A DNA stretch of 64,000 nt from positions 21,355,295 through 21,419,294 of the forward strand of contig CP154956.1 of the NCBI GenBank assembly GCA_039621445.1. Reading direction: 5' to 3'. Origin of the DNA: Euglena gracilis. Its lineage: Eukaryota; Euglenida; Euglenophyceae; Euglenales. The notes beneath the pieces are model-generated. The model was given only the letters and a program-made list of their open reading frames with translations. It was not told the DNA's origin and made no database searches. A program made the position numbers and the translations under genes. This document shows, piece by piece, positions 23,318-33,390 of the stretch (its first letter is position 1; every line of letters starts with the position of its first letter).

Positions 23318-23320
23318 CTA
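23318..23320 (-). other. In-frame UAG between Gag and DNMT
   Basis: The coding strand reads GCT GAG TAG GGG AGC. Upstream is the 392-codon Gag frame, and downstream the same frame runs open for 291 codons through the methyltransferase motifs. A single stop in the same frame between Gag and the next product is the arrangement that some retroviruses and retroelements resolve by stop-codon read-through. It could also be a plain inactivating mutation, because other frames in this copy are broken. Confidence 0.6.
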
Positions 23321-25393
23321 CTCAGCATCCTGAGGGTGAGCAGGTGCGGGCTGGGCCGGGCCCACACCCTTCCCTTCACCCTGCACTGGCTGGTGAGGAG
23401 AGGCGTTCGGCCCTTTCCCTTTGCCTTTCCCTTTCCCCCAATCTGAAAAGCCTTTGCACTTGCCTCCCTTGCTCCCCTTCCCAGAGCAAAAGAGTGCATT
23501 GTATGCTGGGCATTCCCTTTTGAAGTGAGACGGGGCACCACAGTAGTAACAACCTGATTGCCGGTTTGCGGGTGGGTGCTGCCCACTTTGCTGGGGGGGC
23601 CGCACCTCAGGTGGAGCTTTCCTCGGCTGCACCTGGGCCGGGGCTTGCTGGGCTGGCTGTTGAACCGGGTCAACTTTCTTCGCCGGTTCACGTTTTGCTG
23701 CCACCTTGAGAATTTCCCCCTCCATTTCAGTCTCACCCTGGTCGATGGTGAGAACTTTGGGGGAAAAGTGTGTGGTTTTGGTATACTGGGGCTTGTGGTT
23801 GTTGAAATTAAGGACCTTATCCTGTCTTTCGCGGATCCACAATTTGTCATCCACACGCCTGAAAATTTCATCCAGGGTCATTTTCCACTCTTTTCCTTCG
23901 ATCCGCAGGGGTCTGGGGTAATTGGCAATCCGCCTCCCATTAAAATTGATCAACCTTTCCATGGGAGTCCTGGAGTCAAAAGCCATAATGTACTCTCCCC
24001 CTACCATGTATTTCACTGCCTTGGGGGGGGTGCCAACCAATCTGATAATTGTGTTGCTCAACACCTGATCTGACAAATCAGGTGGGGCAAACATCCTGAC
24101 GTGGGGATTCTTCTGTGTTTTAATGCAAGAATCCTCAGTAATCCACTTCGATATAAAATCAGGAACTCTGTTGAGGAGCAACCGATTTGCTTCCTCGGCA
24201 GATGGATCCTTCACGCTGAGTTGGGCTGACATAAACCTCACCCAAAAATCATTCCAATCTGCCCGGGTGGTCTTTCCAGGGGTCTTCAACGAAATGTTAT
24301 ACCAAGCCCTCCTGGCTTCAAAATTATTTTCAGGTGCATATCCTGCCTTGATCCGCGCAAAAACCGGCGTGAATCTAGGCTTTGCACCTGAACGTTGCAG
24401 AAATTTAATTTCCTGTTTGAGACTGCCACACAAACAGGACACGAAAATCTGCAGCTTCATTGCCCCAGGGAAATGGCCTCCCAATACATTTCCCAATCTG
24501 CCTCAAAATTCTGCCAATCAGGAGACCTATCGTCGAATCGGGGAGGTCTAATCGACTTGGCAATTTCTGACACCACCAGGTCACCCCCCCAGGGGTAGAA
24601 CCGGATGGTGCTGACCCCCTGTTCCACCCCCCGCAGAAACTGGTCGAATGGAATAAGTGGGACCTTGATTCCCGCTTTGCAATGAAGGAAAAGATCCTGA
24701 AAACAATGGGGTTGGACCTTCTTGAAGTGGTTCCAAAACAAAACCAATCTCAGGGGTGGCTCGTGCAGGAACAGGCTGCACAAGGTCAGCCGGTTTCTGC
24801 ATCGCTATCACTGGTTCCACATTCACAGTCACGGGACTGCGACTGTGGAAGAGGACGTTTTCTCCTTCAGGTCTCTTTCAACCTGGAGGAGTTTATCGTT
24901 TATCCTTACTGCTGAAGATAAAAACTGGTTGGCCACTTGCCCCAACGCAGACTTAAGTCCTCTCTCAACACTTTGAACTGCCCCCTGCAGATTTTGTGTT
25001 TGGGATGAGCATGATTGGAGTTCCAGCGAAAAACCTCGCATAGCGCCCTCCAAATCATGGATCCCCTTTTCTGTCGATTGTTCCCCCCCAGCAATACTTT
25101 GCATCAAACTATGCTGGACCTGTGACTGCACAGCTTCATTATGCAGGACCCTGCCATGAATTTGTTGTATCAACGCATCCTGTCTCTGGGTAAGCACCGT
25201 AAATTGCTGACCCAGTGTCAGGATTTGTTGATTCTGCTTTTCATGGAGCAATCTGATTTCCTTCATTTGTTCCTGTTGAAAGCCTTTCACCTCTTGTTAG
25301 ATTTCTTGCAGTCCTCTCTCCAAATTCTCATTTTTCTGCCTCTCCTTTTGATAATTCCTTTCAAACTTGTTGCACTAAATTATTTTCTGACCT
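23318..25393 (-). pseudogene. Element B Gag (coiled coil, capsid-like region, CCHC knuckle)
   Basis: The first part (24829-25390) is a Gln/Glu-rich coiled coil (QEQMKEIRLLHEKQNQQI). It is followed by a Pro-rich stretch and by PPRFDDRSPDWQNFEADWEM, which resembles the start of retrotransposon Gag capsid regions. The largest intact frame, 23318-24496 (392 codons), holds the rest of the capsid-like region, a Pro/Gln/Lys-rich linker, and a zinc knuckle C316-x2-C319-x4-H324-x4-C329 that would bind RNA. A basic GKGKGKGKG tail and a UAG stop follow. At least three frameshifts occur in front of 24496: one coincides with a deletion of about 20 bp relative to element C (near 24830), another with a longer C run (near 24590). 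The true N-terminus is deleted. Confidence 0.88.
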
Positions 25394-26684
25394 TTTTTGC
25401 TGCGGAGGGATTGACATCTCCCAACCCCGACCTGACCACCAGCCCAGGTTTCAGGAGGAGGGTTAAAAATAACCATTCTTTCTGCCCCCTAAACCCAGAT
25501 TATCGGTCTTCGGCCGTGAATCTGTGGTGGGGGTGATTTAATGTCGTCCCCCCCCCTGAATTCGGCCAGCCAGCCAAATTTCAGGGTTGGGAAAAAATAA
25601 TTAGTCTGTCACACCCTGGATTCGGCACGAAACTGCCTTAATTCAGGGTTTTATACACCCTCCCCCAGGTGTTGGCTGACAGCCGAACCTGATGGGAAAA
25701 GAAACCCAAAAATCTCCGACATAAAAACTGGGCACTCCTTCTGGCATTGGGGTCGCGGTTCAGCCCAGCCAGGGCTGGGTCCACAGCCGCGTAAAGCTGA
25801 GGAGTTCGCTGCAAAATCTGGACCAGCCACATACCCTGGCTGTCCGTTGCTTCCAACGGCCGCTGGTACAATGACCATACGAACCTTGGACAACCTTGAT
25901 AAAAAATCACCCTCGGCAGCAAATAATTCTCCGAAATTCCAGAGTGTATTCCCAAAAGGCACAGCCAACTTTGGTTGAGGAGAAATACCCCTTGATCAGC
26001 CCCCCCCCCCCAGCACGGTTCTGCCAAATCATACTCAGGATGAGGGCCGGGGTTCGCAAACAAAAATAGTCTGATTCCCCCCCGTTCTGGCTCGCACACC
26101 TCCAGAAACGGGAGTTCAGGGGAAGAAATACCCCATGGCAGCCCCCCCCTCCCCGTTCTCGCCCGAACACATCCAGAAATGGGGGTCCAGGGGAGGAAAT
26201 GCCCCAAGGCTGCCCCCCCCCGTTCTGCGACCTCTTCCAGAAATGGGGGGTCCGGGAGGAATTGTCCCATGGCTGGCTCCCCCCCCCTGCCCGAGGCTGA
26301 ACTCTTCAGGGGAACAGGAGAATAAAAACATTCTGAAAACCCAATCTGGGAGTAGATTGTTGCCATTACCACGCCTCAGAAAAAGGTTTTGGATCGGTCA
26401 TCCCACTGGCAAGCTCCTGAGATTCCTTGGTCCACCATTCGATACAGGCAGCACTGCAAATTCAATATAATTCACCACCGTTTGGGTCCCAAAGATCCTT
26501 CAAAACTTTGAAATTCTGTCCACTGGACTTCGGGTCCGGCAATTCCATGCCGATACTAGCCCCATTCGTAATTTGAACCTTCACAAACAAAAAAGCTTTT
26601 TCCACCCCATCCATGCAACCATTCTGCAAAACGGTCACATTTAGGACATGGAGGAGGCAGCCTAGCCCCCATTTGCTTTTCAGG

Positions 26685-26846
26685 GCGAGTTTCTGAACAA
26701 TCCACAGGTCTAAACCCTGTGGACGTCCAAAAGCTCCCCTTAAAACCTCCCTTGTGCTTTCCGGGGTGAGTTTATGAACAATCCACAGGTCTAAACCCTG
26801 TGGACGTCCAAAATCTCCCCTCAAAACCTCCCTTCAGGACTCCCAG
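26685..26846. repeat. 81-bp tandem duplication in element B 5' LTR
   Basis: The segment that begins G(C/T)GAGTTT.TGAACAATCC and includes AGGTCTAAACCCTGTGGAC is present twice (26685-26765 and 26766-26846). The other LTR copies have it once. The second copy keeps the downstream context, so the duplication happened after the LTRs diverged. Confidence 0.85.
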
Positions 26847-26890
26847 CTAGACTGGCGGCCTTCAGGGGGTGTTTGTGAGGATAAAAGCTA

Positions 26891-26915
26891 GTCTAGAGGC
26901 CTTGAACCTCTAGAC
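26891..26915. other. Conserved LTR stem-loop GTCTAGAGG/CCTCTAGAC
   Basis: A perfect 9 bp inverted repeat with a 7 base loop. The same element is perfect in element C's 3' LTR (about 31168-31192) and has one mismatch in its 5' LTR (about 41757-41781). Its role is unknown. It may be a structural element of the LTR transcript. Confidence 0.75.
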
Positions 26916-27302
26916 CCTGTGGCATCTCTGTCCAACCCACTGACCATCCACAGTCTGATTTGGGCAAAATCCCAACCCTCATGACCAGGGACTATGGCTG
27001 AACCATATACCCTGAGTCCATTTCTGTATGTTTGTGTGCTGGACTCCCTTCCAATTGGGGGGGATTTGGTCCGCGCGTCCACGGGCTCCTTTCTTACCCA
27101 GTTGGGATCTCTTACTTTGGAAAAAAATCTGGTGGATGGCACCTGGAAATCTACAATTCCACTGCCAGCCCCCCATATCATTGGATGCGCCTTCCAAAGC
27201 ACTATCCAAAGATACCCAATTTATGGCGTCACTCGGCCATTTCCCAACTTTCACTTCTGGAGCCACTTCAAGGCCGGAGCGTGGCTGTCCAAACAGCCAA
27301 CA

Positions 27303-27518
27303 CCCCTTACATGGCCTCATGGGAAACCATGATTTGACCTCAAAACTGGAAACCGATCAGGGGTTCCCGTTATGTTCCCCGGGATATCTACTTTGATGTG
27401 CCGGCCGTATTAGTGCCTACGGGTGTGAAAAACATGCGGATGTCAAAAAAACTATCCAGATATCGACAGTTTTGGAGGGATCGAAGAGGGCCTCAAATGG
27501 CAGTACAACCTGTTCCCC
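27303..27518. repeat. Satellite 2, block 3: one monomer between elements B and C
   Basis: Exactly one monomer, from CCCC (27303-27306) at the end of B to CCCC (27515-27518) at the start of C. Both elements therefore abut the satellite at the same position of the monomer. Confidence 0.95.
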
Positions 27519-30500
27519 TGTCCGCGGAACCGGTCGTCGGGGTCCCCGGCGTAGGATCGATTTTCAAAAGTTCCGTGGCCGTCAGCCACTCCTGGGTGCG
27601 TCGTCAGGTTTTGCCCCGATCCCCCCCGGGGACTGTCCCCCCCGCAACCCCGAGGGTTCCAGTTCCCGTGGTCTCGGCACACGCACCATCCTGCCCGACC
27701 CCCTCGAGGGGAACCGGTCACATCGAATGCAGGGGGTGGGTGGGCTCAGGTCCACCCCCCGGAGTGTTTTGGGCTGTTACTAGGGACGGGGTTAAACCTG
27801 GAATTTCCCCAACCTCGGCCCGTGGACTCCCTACTTGCTTTTCCCCTCTCTGATTCCCCGCTGTGTGCATGCTTGTGCGTTTCACACCGCTCATTTGAGT
27901 TCGTGCAAGCGTGGGATAGACAATTGATAGATGCAAGACAAAACAGAATATAGGTAGAATGGGAAGACCCTGCAGAGGGGACAACGTGTTCTTTAAATTC
28001 TGTGTTCTGCCTCCCCCCTCCCCGAACTTCGGCTCTGAACGAGCCTAAATCAGGGGGGCAATTAATTCATTTTGACCCCCCCGATTTCGGCCCTAAACAG
28101 CCAAAAATTACTTTGAGGAAAGGACGCCACTCTGATTTCTGTGCGGGGCTGCCCCCCCCCCCGGTTCTGGGCTCTTGTCACCGAACTGGCTTGGGTGTTT
28201 ATGTTTTGGGCTGAAATATTCTGGGAAAACACTCCTCGAACAGCCCCCCCCCCCCACCGTTGAGGGCTGACCCAGCCCGAAACGGTTGAGAGGAGAGATG
28301 TTTTTTATGCCAACCGACTGTGGAAATCCTTAAAATTTCGCCCCGGAATCCTGGATCTTTTCCGTGTCTAAAAACAGAAAAAAAAATCACTGGGAGAAAA
28401 TCTACATTTCTTAATTAAATGTGAAAAATCTGTAAATTTTGCACAAACGAACCCAAAAAACCTGAAAAAGAAACTGGGGAAAAAACTGAGAAAATGAACT
28501 GTCACTGCCACAGCCACAGCCATTCTCATCCTGATCGTTTAAATTCCTTCCCCCCCCCCCAGGGTTTTCGGTTCGGTACAACCGTAAACCTGGTAGAGGT
28601 AAAATTGGACCGGCCACATCCCGAATCTGTGGTTTTGGGTATTATTGCTGCCCCCTCCCCCCCCCCGGCCAGCCATCATCTGACAGGTTCGGGGAGGAAG
28701 AGAGACCAAGAGCTGCCCCCCCACAGCCCAGAAATTGGCATCCTTTCAGCCATATTTCGGCTGGGGGGAGATAAAAAGTTGCAACACCCAGCCCATAAAT
28801 TGGCTTCCTTTCGGCCAGATTTCCGCTGGGAGAGATAAAAATGATGCCCCCCCCCCCAGCCCAGGCTTCCATTCAGCCTGATTTCGGCTGGGAGATATAA
28901 AAATGCCCTCCACCCCAGGGCCTTCGGTTCTGCAAAACCAAAAACCTGGTGGAGGCACATTATAAACTGTGCAGGCTACAACAACATAACCTTATTCCTC
29001 TGCTACTGAACGCCTGAACCTGGGGGTCAGCAACCCGGGTCACTGAGTGGACGAAACAACCGTAACGACTCCAAACTTGCTGGGTGAACTGAAAAAAGAA
29101 TCCATTAAAACAGCCTCATGTGGCCCATCTGAAAATGCCAGATGGCTGAAAATGACATCGGCCATTGGTTCCATGACGACCCGGGTCAGTCAACTGGAAA
29201 CTCAATTGGCTGGGTGGGAAAAGCTGTATTTTCTGCTGCTCAGCCTGACCCCCCCCCCCCGAACTGTCATCGGCCAGCCCAGGTCAGGGGAGAAAGGAGT
29301 ATAAAGAAATCTGCCCAGCCTGACTCCCATCCCCCCGACTGACTTTGGCTCGGCCATCGGCCAGCCCAGGTCAGGGGAAAAAAAGCATAAAAAAGTCTGT
29401 CCAATCAGACCCCCCCCCCCCGACCTGCCATCAGCCGGCTCAGGTCAGGAGTAAAAGAGTCTAAAAATGTCCCAGCCTGACCGCCCCCACCTGCCATCAG
29501 CCAGCGCAGGTCAGGGGCAAAACAGTATAAAAAAGTCCCAGCCTGAACCCCCCCCGACCTGCGTTCGGACTCGGCCAGCCAGGTCAGGGGGAAAGAGTTT
29601 TAAAAGAGTCTGCCCAGCCTGACCTCCCCCCCCCGACCTGCCTTCGGCCTCGGCCAGCCCAGGTCAGGGGGAAAGAGTTTTAAAAAGAAATGTCTGACCG
29701 GCTGCCCCCCCCCAGCCCAGAATTCGGCATACTTCCAGCCGCATTTCTGCTGGGGAGGGATTTACATTCACCCCCCTCCGACCTGACCACCAGCCCAGGT
29801 TTCAGGAAGAGGGGGGAAAAATAACCATTATTTCTGCCCCAAAACCCAGATTATCGGTTTACAGCCGTAAATCTGTGGTGGGGGAATTTAATGTTGTTCC
29901 CCCCATGAATTCGGACGGCCAGCCATATTTCAGGGTCGGGAAAAAACATCCGGTCTGCCACACCCTGTATTCAGCATGAAACAGCCTGAATTCAGGGTTT
30001 TATACACCCCCCCCCCCAGGTGTTGGCCGACAGCCTGAACCTAGTGGGGGACGAAACCAAAAGTCTCCGACATAAAAACTGGGCACTCCTTCTGGCATTG
30101 GGGTAGCGGTTCAGCGCGGCCAGGGCTGGGTCCACAGCCGCAGAAAGCTGTGGAGCTCGCTGCAAAAAGCTCGCTGCCGCATACCTTGGCTGTACGTTGC
30201 TTTCAACTGTCGCTGGTCCAATAACCATACGAACCTTTGGGCAGCCTTGACAAAAATCACACAGCAGCAAATAATTCTCCGAAATTCCTGTGAATGTTCC
30301 GTCCAAGCACAGCCGACTTAGTCGAGGGAGAATAAAAATACCCCTCGATCAGCCCCCCCCCACCCCAGCACGGTTCTGCTAAATCATGCTCAGGTTGGGG
30401 ACTGGGGTTCGCAATAATAAACTGATCCCCCCCGTTCTGGCCCGTACACCTCCAGAAACGAGGGTCCAGAGGAAAAAATACCCCAGCGCTGTTCCCCCCC

Positions 30501-31579
30501 CCGTTCTGGCCCGAAACATCCAGAAATGGGGGTCCAGGGGAAGAAATACCTCAGGGCTGCCCCCCCCCCCGTTCTGGCCCGAACACTTCCAGAAATGGGG
30601 GTCCAGGGGAGGAAATGCCCCAAGGCTGCCCCCCCCCTGCCCACGGCTGCAAACCTCACCACTGGGTCAGGGAGAATAAAAAACATTCTGACAACCCAAT
30701 CTGGGAGTGGGGCCTTGTCATTGCCACGCCTCAGAAAAGTTTTTGGATCAGCCCCCAACTGGAAGCTCAAAAGATTCCTTGGTCCACCATTCGATACGAG
30801 CAGAGGCAGCGCTGTAAATACAGTATAATTCACCTCCGTTTGGGCCCAAAGATTCTTGCAAATCTTTGAAATTGTGTGCAATGGACTTCGGGTCCGGAAA
30901 TTCCATGCCGAGCCTTGCCCCATTTGAAAATTGAACCTGCGAAAACACAAAGCATTTCCCACCCCCTCTCATGACACAATTCTGCAAAATGGTCACATTT
31001 AGGGCATGGCTGAGGCAGCCTAGCCCCCATTTGCTTTTCAGGGCGAGTTTCTGAACAATCCAGAGGTCTAAACCCTGTGGACGTCCAAAATCTCCCCTCA
31101 AAACCTCCCTTCAGGACTCCCAGCTGCACTGGAGGCCTTCAGGGGGTGTTTGTGAGGGAAAAAGCTAGTCTAGAGGCCTTGAACCTCTAGACCCTGTGGC
31201 CATCCTGTCCAACCCACTGATCACTCACAGTCTGATTTGGGCAAAATCCCAACCCTCATGACCAGGGTCTATGGCTGAACCATATACCCTGAGTCCATTT
31301 CTGTATGTTTGTGTACTGGACTCCCTTCCAATTGCGGGGGATTTGGTCCGCGTGTCCACAGGCTCCTTTCTTACCCAGTTGGTATCTCTTACGTTGGAAA
31401 AAAGTCTGGTGGATGGCACCTGGCAATCTACAATTCCACTGCCAGCCCCCCACATCATTGGATGCGCCTTCCAAAGCGCTATCCAAAGATATCCAATTTA
31501 TGGCGTCACTCAGTCATTTCCCAACTTTCACTTCTGGAGCCACTTCAAGGCCGGAGCGAGGCTGTCCAAACAGCCAACA
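27519..31579 (-). repeat. 3' LTR of element C (4061 bp)
   Basis: Starts TGTCCGCGGAAC, ends CCAACA, and is followed on its inner side by the polypurine tract. It aligns over its whole length with 38222-42167 but differs by many substitutions, by module copy number, and by a distinct stretch at about 27880-27965. LTRs are identical at insertion, so the visible divergence means an old insertion or later recombination. At about 4 kb these LTRs are unusually long. Confidence 0.95.
28010..30700. repeat. Array of about 25 C-tract/hairpin/A-rich modules in element C 3' LTR
   Basis: Most of this 2.7 kb is a chain of units of about 60-70 bp with one architecture: a C run (6-14), an inverted repeat, and a purine-rich tail ending in A runs (for example GAGATAAAAA, GCATAAAAAAG). 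The inverted repeats differ in sequence. Examples are ACCGTTGAGGGCTG / CAGCCCGAAACGGT at 28256-28286 and GACCTG / CAGGTC in several units at 29410-29670. The GACCTG family is expanded here (six units at 29230-29690, against two or three in the other LTRs). On the transcribed minus strand the C runs become G runs. Confidence 0.88.
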
Positions 31580-31590
31580 CCCCCTCCCTT
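31580..31590 (-). other. Polypurine tract of element C
   Basis: On the coding strand AAGGGAGGGGG lies immediately before the 3' LTR start TGTTGG. It is the expected primer for plus-strand DNA synthesis and confirms both the LTR edge and the minus orientation. Confidence 0.9.
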
Positions 31591-31956
31591 GCGACCCTTA
31601 GTCGGACACACTCAAATCCCACTTTTGTAACCCCCCCAACTTCACCTCGACCCAGGTGTGGAAGGTCTGGTGGTGGAAATGTTGCCCCTCCTAGCAGTCA
31701 TAGGGCACACTATCCCACAAGGTGGGATATCTCCGGTTTTGGGGTTAGCAATACCGCCACTCCAAGCACCGCCAGGCACCGCGTCCACGTTGGTCTCCCC
31801 TTGCCCTCGCCATATCCTTTGCCCGTGCCTCGTCCAATCTCCTTGCCCTAACCCTTGCCTACCTTACCCTTGCCTTGCAACACAACAAGGAACGAGGGTC
31901 CAGGAAAGCTTTCGGGAGTCCACCACCCAGGGGAAATCCAATCCCCCCCCCACACC
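31591..31956 (-). other. Element C 3' untranslated region
   Basis: No domain lies between the end of the chromodomain frame and the polypurine tract. It holds a perfect 8 bp stem-loop (TATCCCAC at 31711-31718, GTGGGATA at 31722-31729) and a pyrimidine-rich stretch with repeated CCCTTGCC-like words at about 31795-31880. Confidence 0.6.
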
Positions 31957-32640
31957 TCACCCTGTGGTTGGAGTGGGGGAGAGATGTTTGGTCAAAACCA
32001 AGCCCAGCCGTTTCTCCTTGCAATACTTTACTAAGTCAGCATTGTACCGGGAGAAAAAGTTCCCTGTGGGCTCCCACGTCACCTTATCTGACCCTTTCCA
32101 TTTTTTTTGAAATTCCCAGGTGCCCTGGGGTGTCCTGCGGAGGCTCAATATTTCTTCCGTGATCCACTCGTCCGGCTCCGCGTCCAGATCCTGGACCGTT
32201 CGCTTGTGATAATACAAGGGAAGGGGCTCACCTCCGAAAGTATCATCTACGTATGCTTTCAATGATCGTCGTGGAGCCTTCAGCCGGTGCCCCGGCTTTA
32301 TCTCCACGACATATGAGCTCTCCCCCTCCCTTGCGACTACCACTCCCGGTCCCAGCCACTTGGAATCAAGCTTGTCACCTGCATTGGGGGGCCTCAGGTA
32401 CCACACCTTTGCCCCAACCTGCAGGTCACTCAAGATATTCCTCCCCACATTGACTTGGGAGGGTTGCTGAATGTGCAAATTGTTGAGCCGTTGTGCCACC
32501 ACTTGATCAATTTCCTTCATCTGAATCTTGTGGATTCTCTCGATGAATTGCTGGCCCGCTCTCTCAGCACTTCCATTGGTGTTATGAAAATACGCCGGAG
32601 AGAAAGCGTGCCTTATACCCAGAAAAGCACACATTGATTG
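31957..32640 (-). pseudogene. Element C integrase C-terminal half with GPY/F module and chromodomain
   Basis: The frame 31957-32634 (225 codons) begins after a TAG that interrupts the integrase. It supplies the third catalytic residue in HNTNGSAERAGQQF (Glu24). A shortened C-terminal region, a GPY/F module (DKLDSKWLGPGVVVAREG, about residues 88-104) and a well-formed chromodomain (about 155-208: WITEEILSLRR, WEFQKKWKG, VTWEPTGNF) follow. Chromodomains of this kind bind methylated histone tails or associated proteins and direct chromovirus integration to heterochromatin. That agrees with this element sitting inside a satellite. Confidence 0.92.
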
Positions 32641-33390
32641 CTACCAGCTGCTGATAAACTGCGCCCCCTGCTCCGTCGGTACGACACTCGGGACTCCAAA
32701 AGGTCGCCATTGGTGAGCAACCATCATTTTTGCCACTTTGCCCCCTGTAAGGCCCTGTTTCTTACATGGGACAGCCACAACCCACCCACTATGCATGTCT
32801 TCGCACAATACAATGGCATTATGGAGGGTCCCTTCATGCTGAACAGGTGGCATGTCGAAAATGTCCAAGGCAACCGAGATCATCGCCTGGAGTGAGATGG
32901 GAGTGGGTTCCAGAGGACCATCCAAGAATCTGGGTCTTTGGCAGGCCTGGAAGGTCTCACACTCACCCGTCACCACCTTGGCGAACTTTTTCACCGATGC
33001 CTCGTCCGCCCACTTGTACCGTACGGCCATGGCATCCCACAGCCGTGGGAATCCGGCATGCCCAAGGTATGCATGGAAATCCCTGACCACTGCGTTTTGG
33101 AGGCTCCATGGAACACACAGGAGACCATCCACATACATGAAACCGTTCTCCACCCTCACACCCTTGGGCCATGACGTCCCTGGTGTTTGGGTTCGAGCAA
33201 AAATTGGACCAAAACTCGGACATTTCCCGTATTCCAAACCCCAATTCACCTCCCAGAGTTTGCCGAAATCCACCTGTGTGGGTTTAGGAATTGGTGTGGT
33301 AGAGAGCGTGCGGGAAGAGGTTGCAGGGTTTGCAAGCTCCTCGGCGGCCGTGCTTGAGAAATCCACTACAGGTCCAGCAATCTCTTTCAC
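32641..33390 (-). pseudogene. Element C integrase N-terminal half
   Basis: A 249-codon frame with the zinc-binding pair H106-x4-H111 (FHAYLGHAG) and cysteines C144 and C150 (wider spacing than the usual C-x2-C). The catalytic core follows: Asp in VALDIFDMPP (176 or 179), then VVPTEQGAQFIS. The second catalytic Asp is replaced by Glu (residue 240, codon GAG) in what is normally an SD.G motif. The frame stops at a TAG (32641-32643), and the same frame reopens at once into the segment with the third catalytic residue. The interval to that Glu is close to the typical 35 residues, so a simple stop mutation is likely. Confidence 0.9.

Larger units (their letters stand above)
16124..27302 (-). mobile_element. 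Element B: DNMT-carrying chromovirus, LTR junctions deleted
   Basis: An 11.2 kb Ty3/gypsy-type element on the minus strand, of the same family as element C. From right to left it holds a partial 5' LTR, Gag, a DNMT, protease, RT, RNase H and a stub of integrase, then a partial 3' LTR. Both inner LTR edges are gone. The right junction (near 25394) jumps from Gag straight into the middle of the LTR, removing primer site, leader and the start of Gag. The left junction (near 19240-19313) jumps from the integrase zinc domain into the LTR, removing the integrase core, chromodomain and polypurine tract. The right outer end (CCAACA, 27297-27302) is exact and is followed by CCCC. The left outer end lacks about eight LTR bases. 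Confidence 0.93.
25394..27302 (-). repeat. Partial 5' LTR of element B
   Basis: Collinear with about 40405-42167 of element C's 5' LTR. It begins abruptly inside the LTR after Gag and ends exactly at CCAACA. It contains four C-tract/hairpin modules (about 26010-26300). In the stretch 26341-26470 it follows the variants of element C's 5' LTR (41285-41410) rather than those of the 3' LTR copies. Confidence 0.92.

Noticed and set aside
25638-26372. 244-codon open frame in the right LTR of element B
   Set aside because: It is not preserved in the homologous LTR stretches at 18330-18870, 30390-30960 and 40650-41310, where the frame is broken differently. It is chance openness in C-rich repeats.
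31795-31880. CCCTAACCC-like words suggesting telomeric repeat
   Set aside because: Only a single telomere-like word occurs, within irregular CCCTTGCC-type pyrimidine-rich sequence. There is no array.
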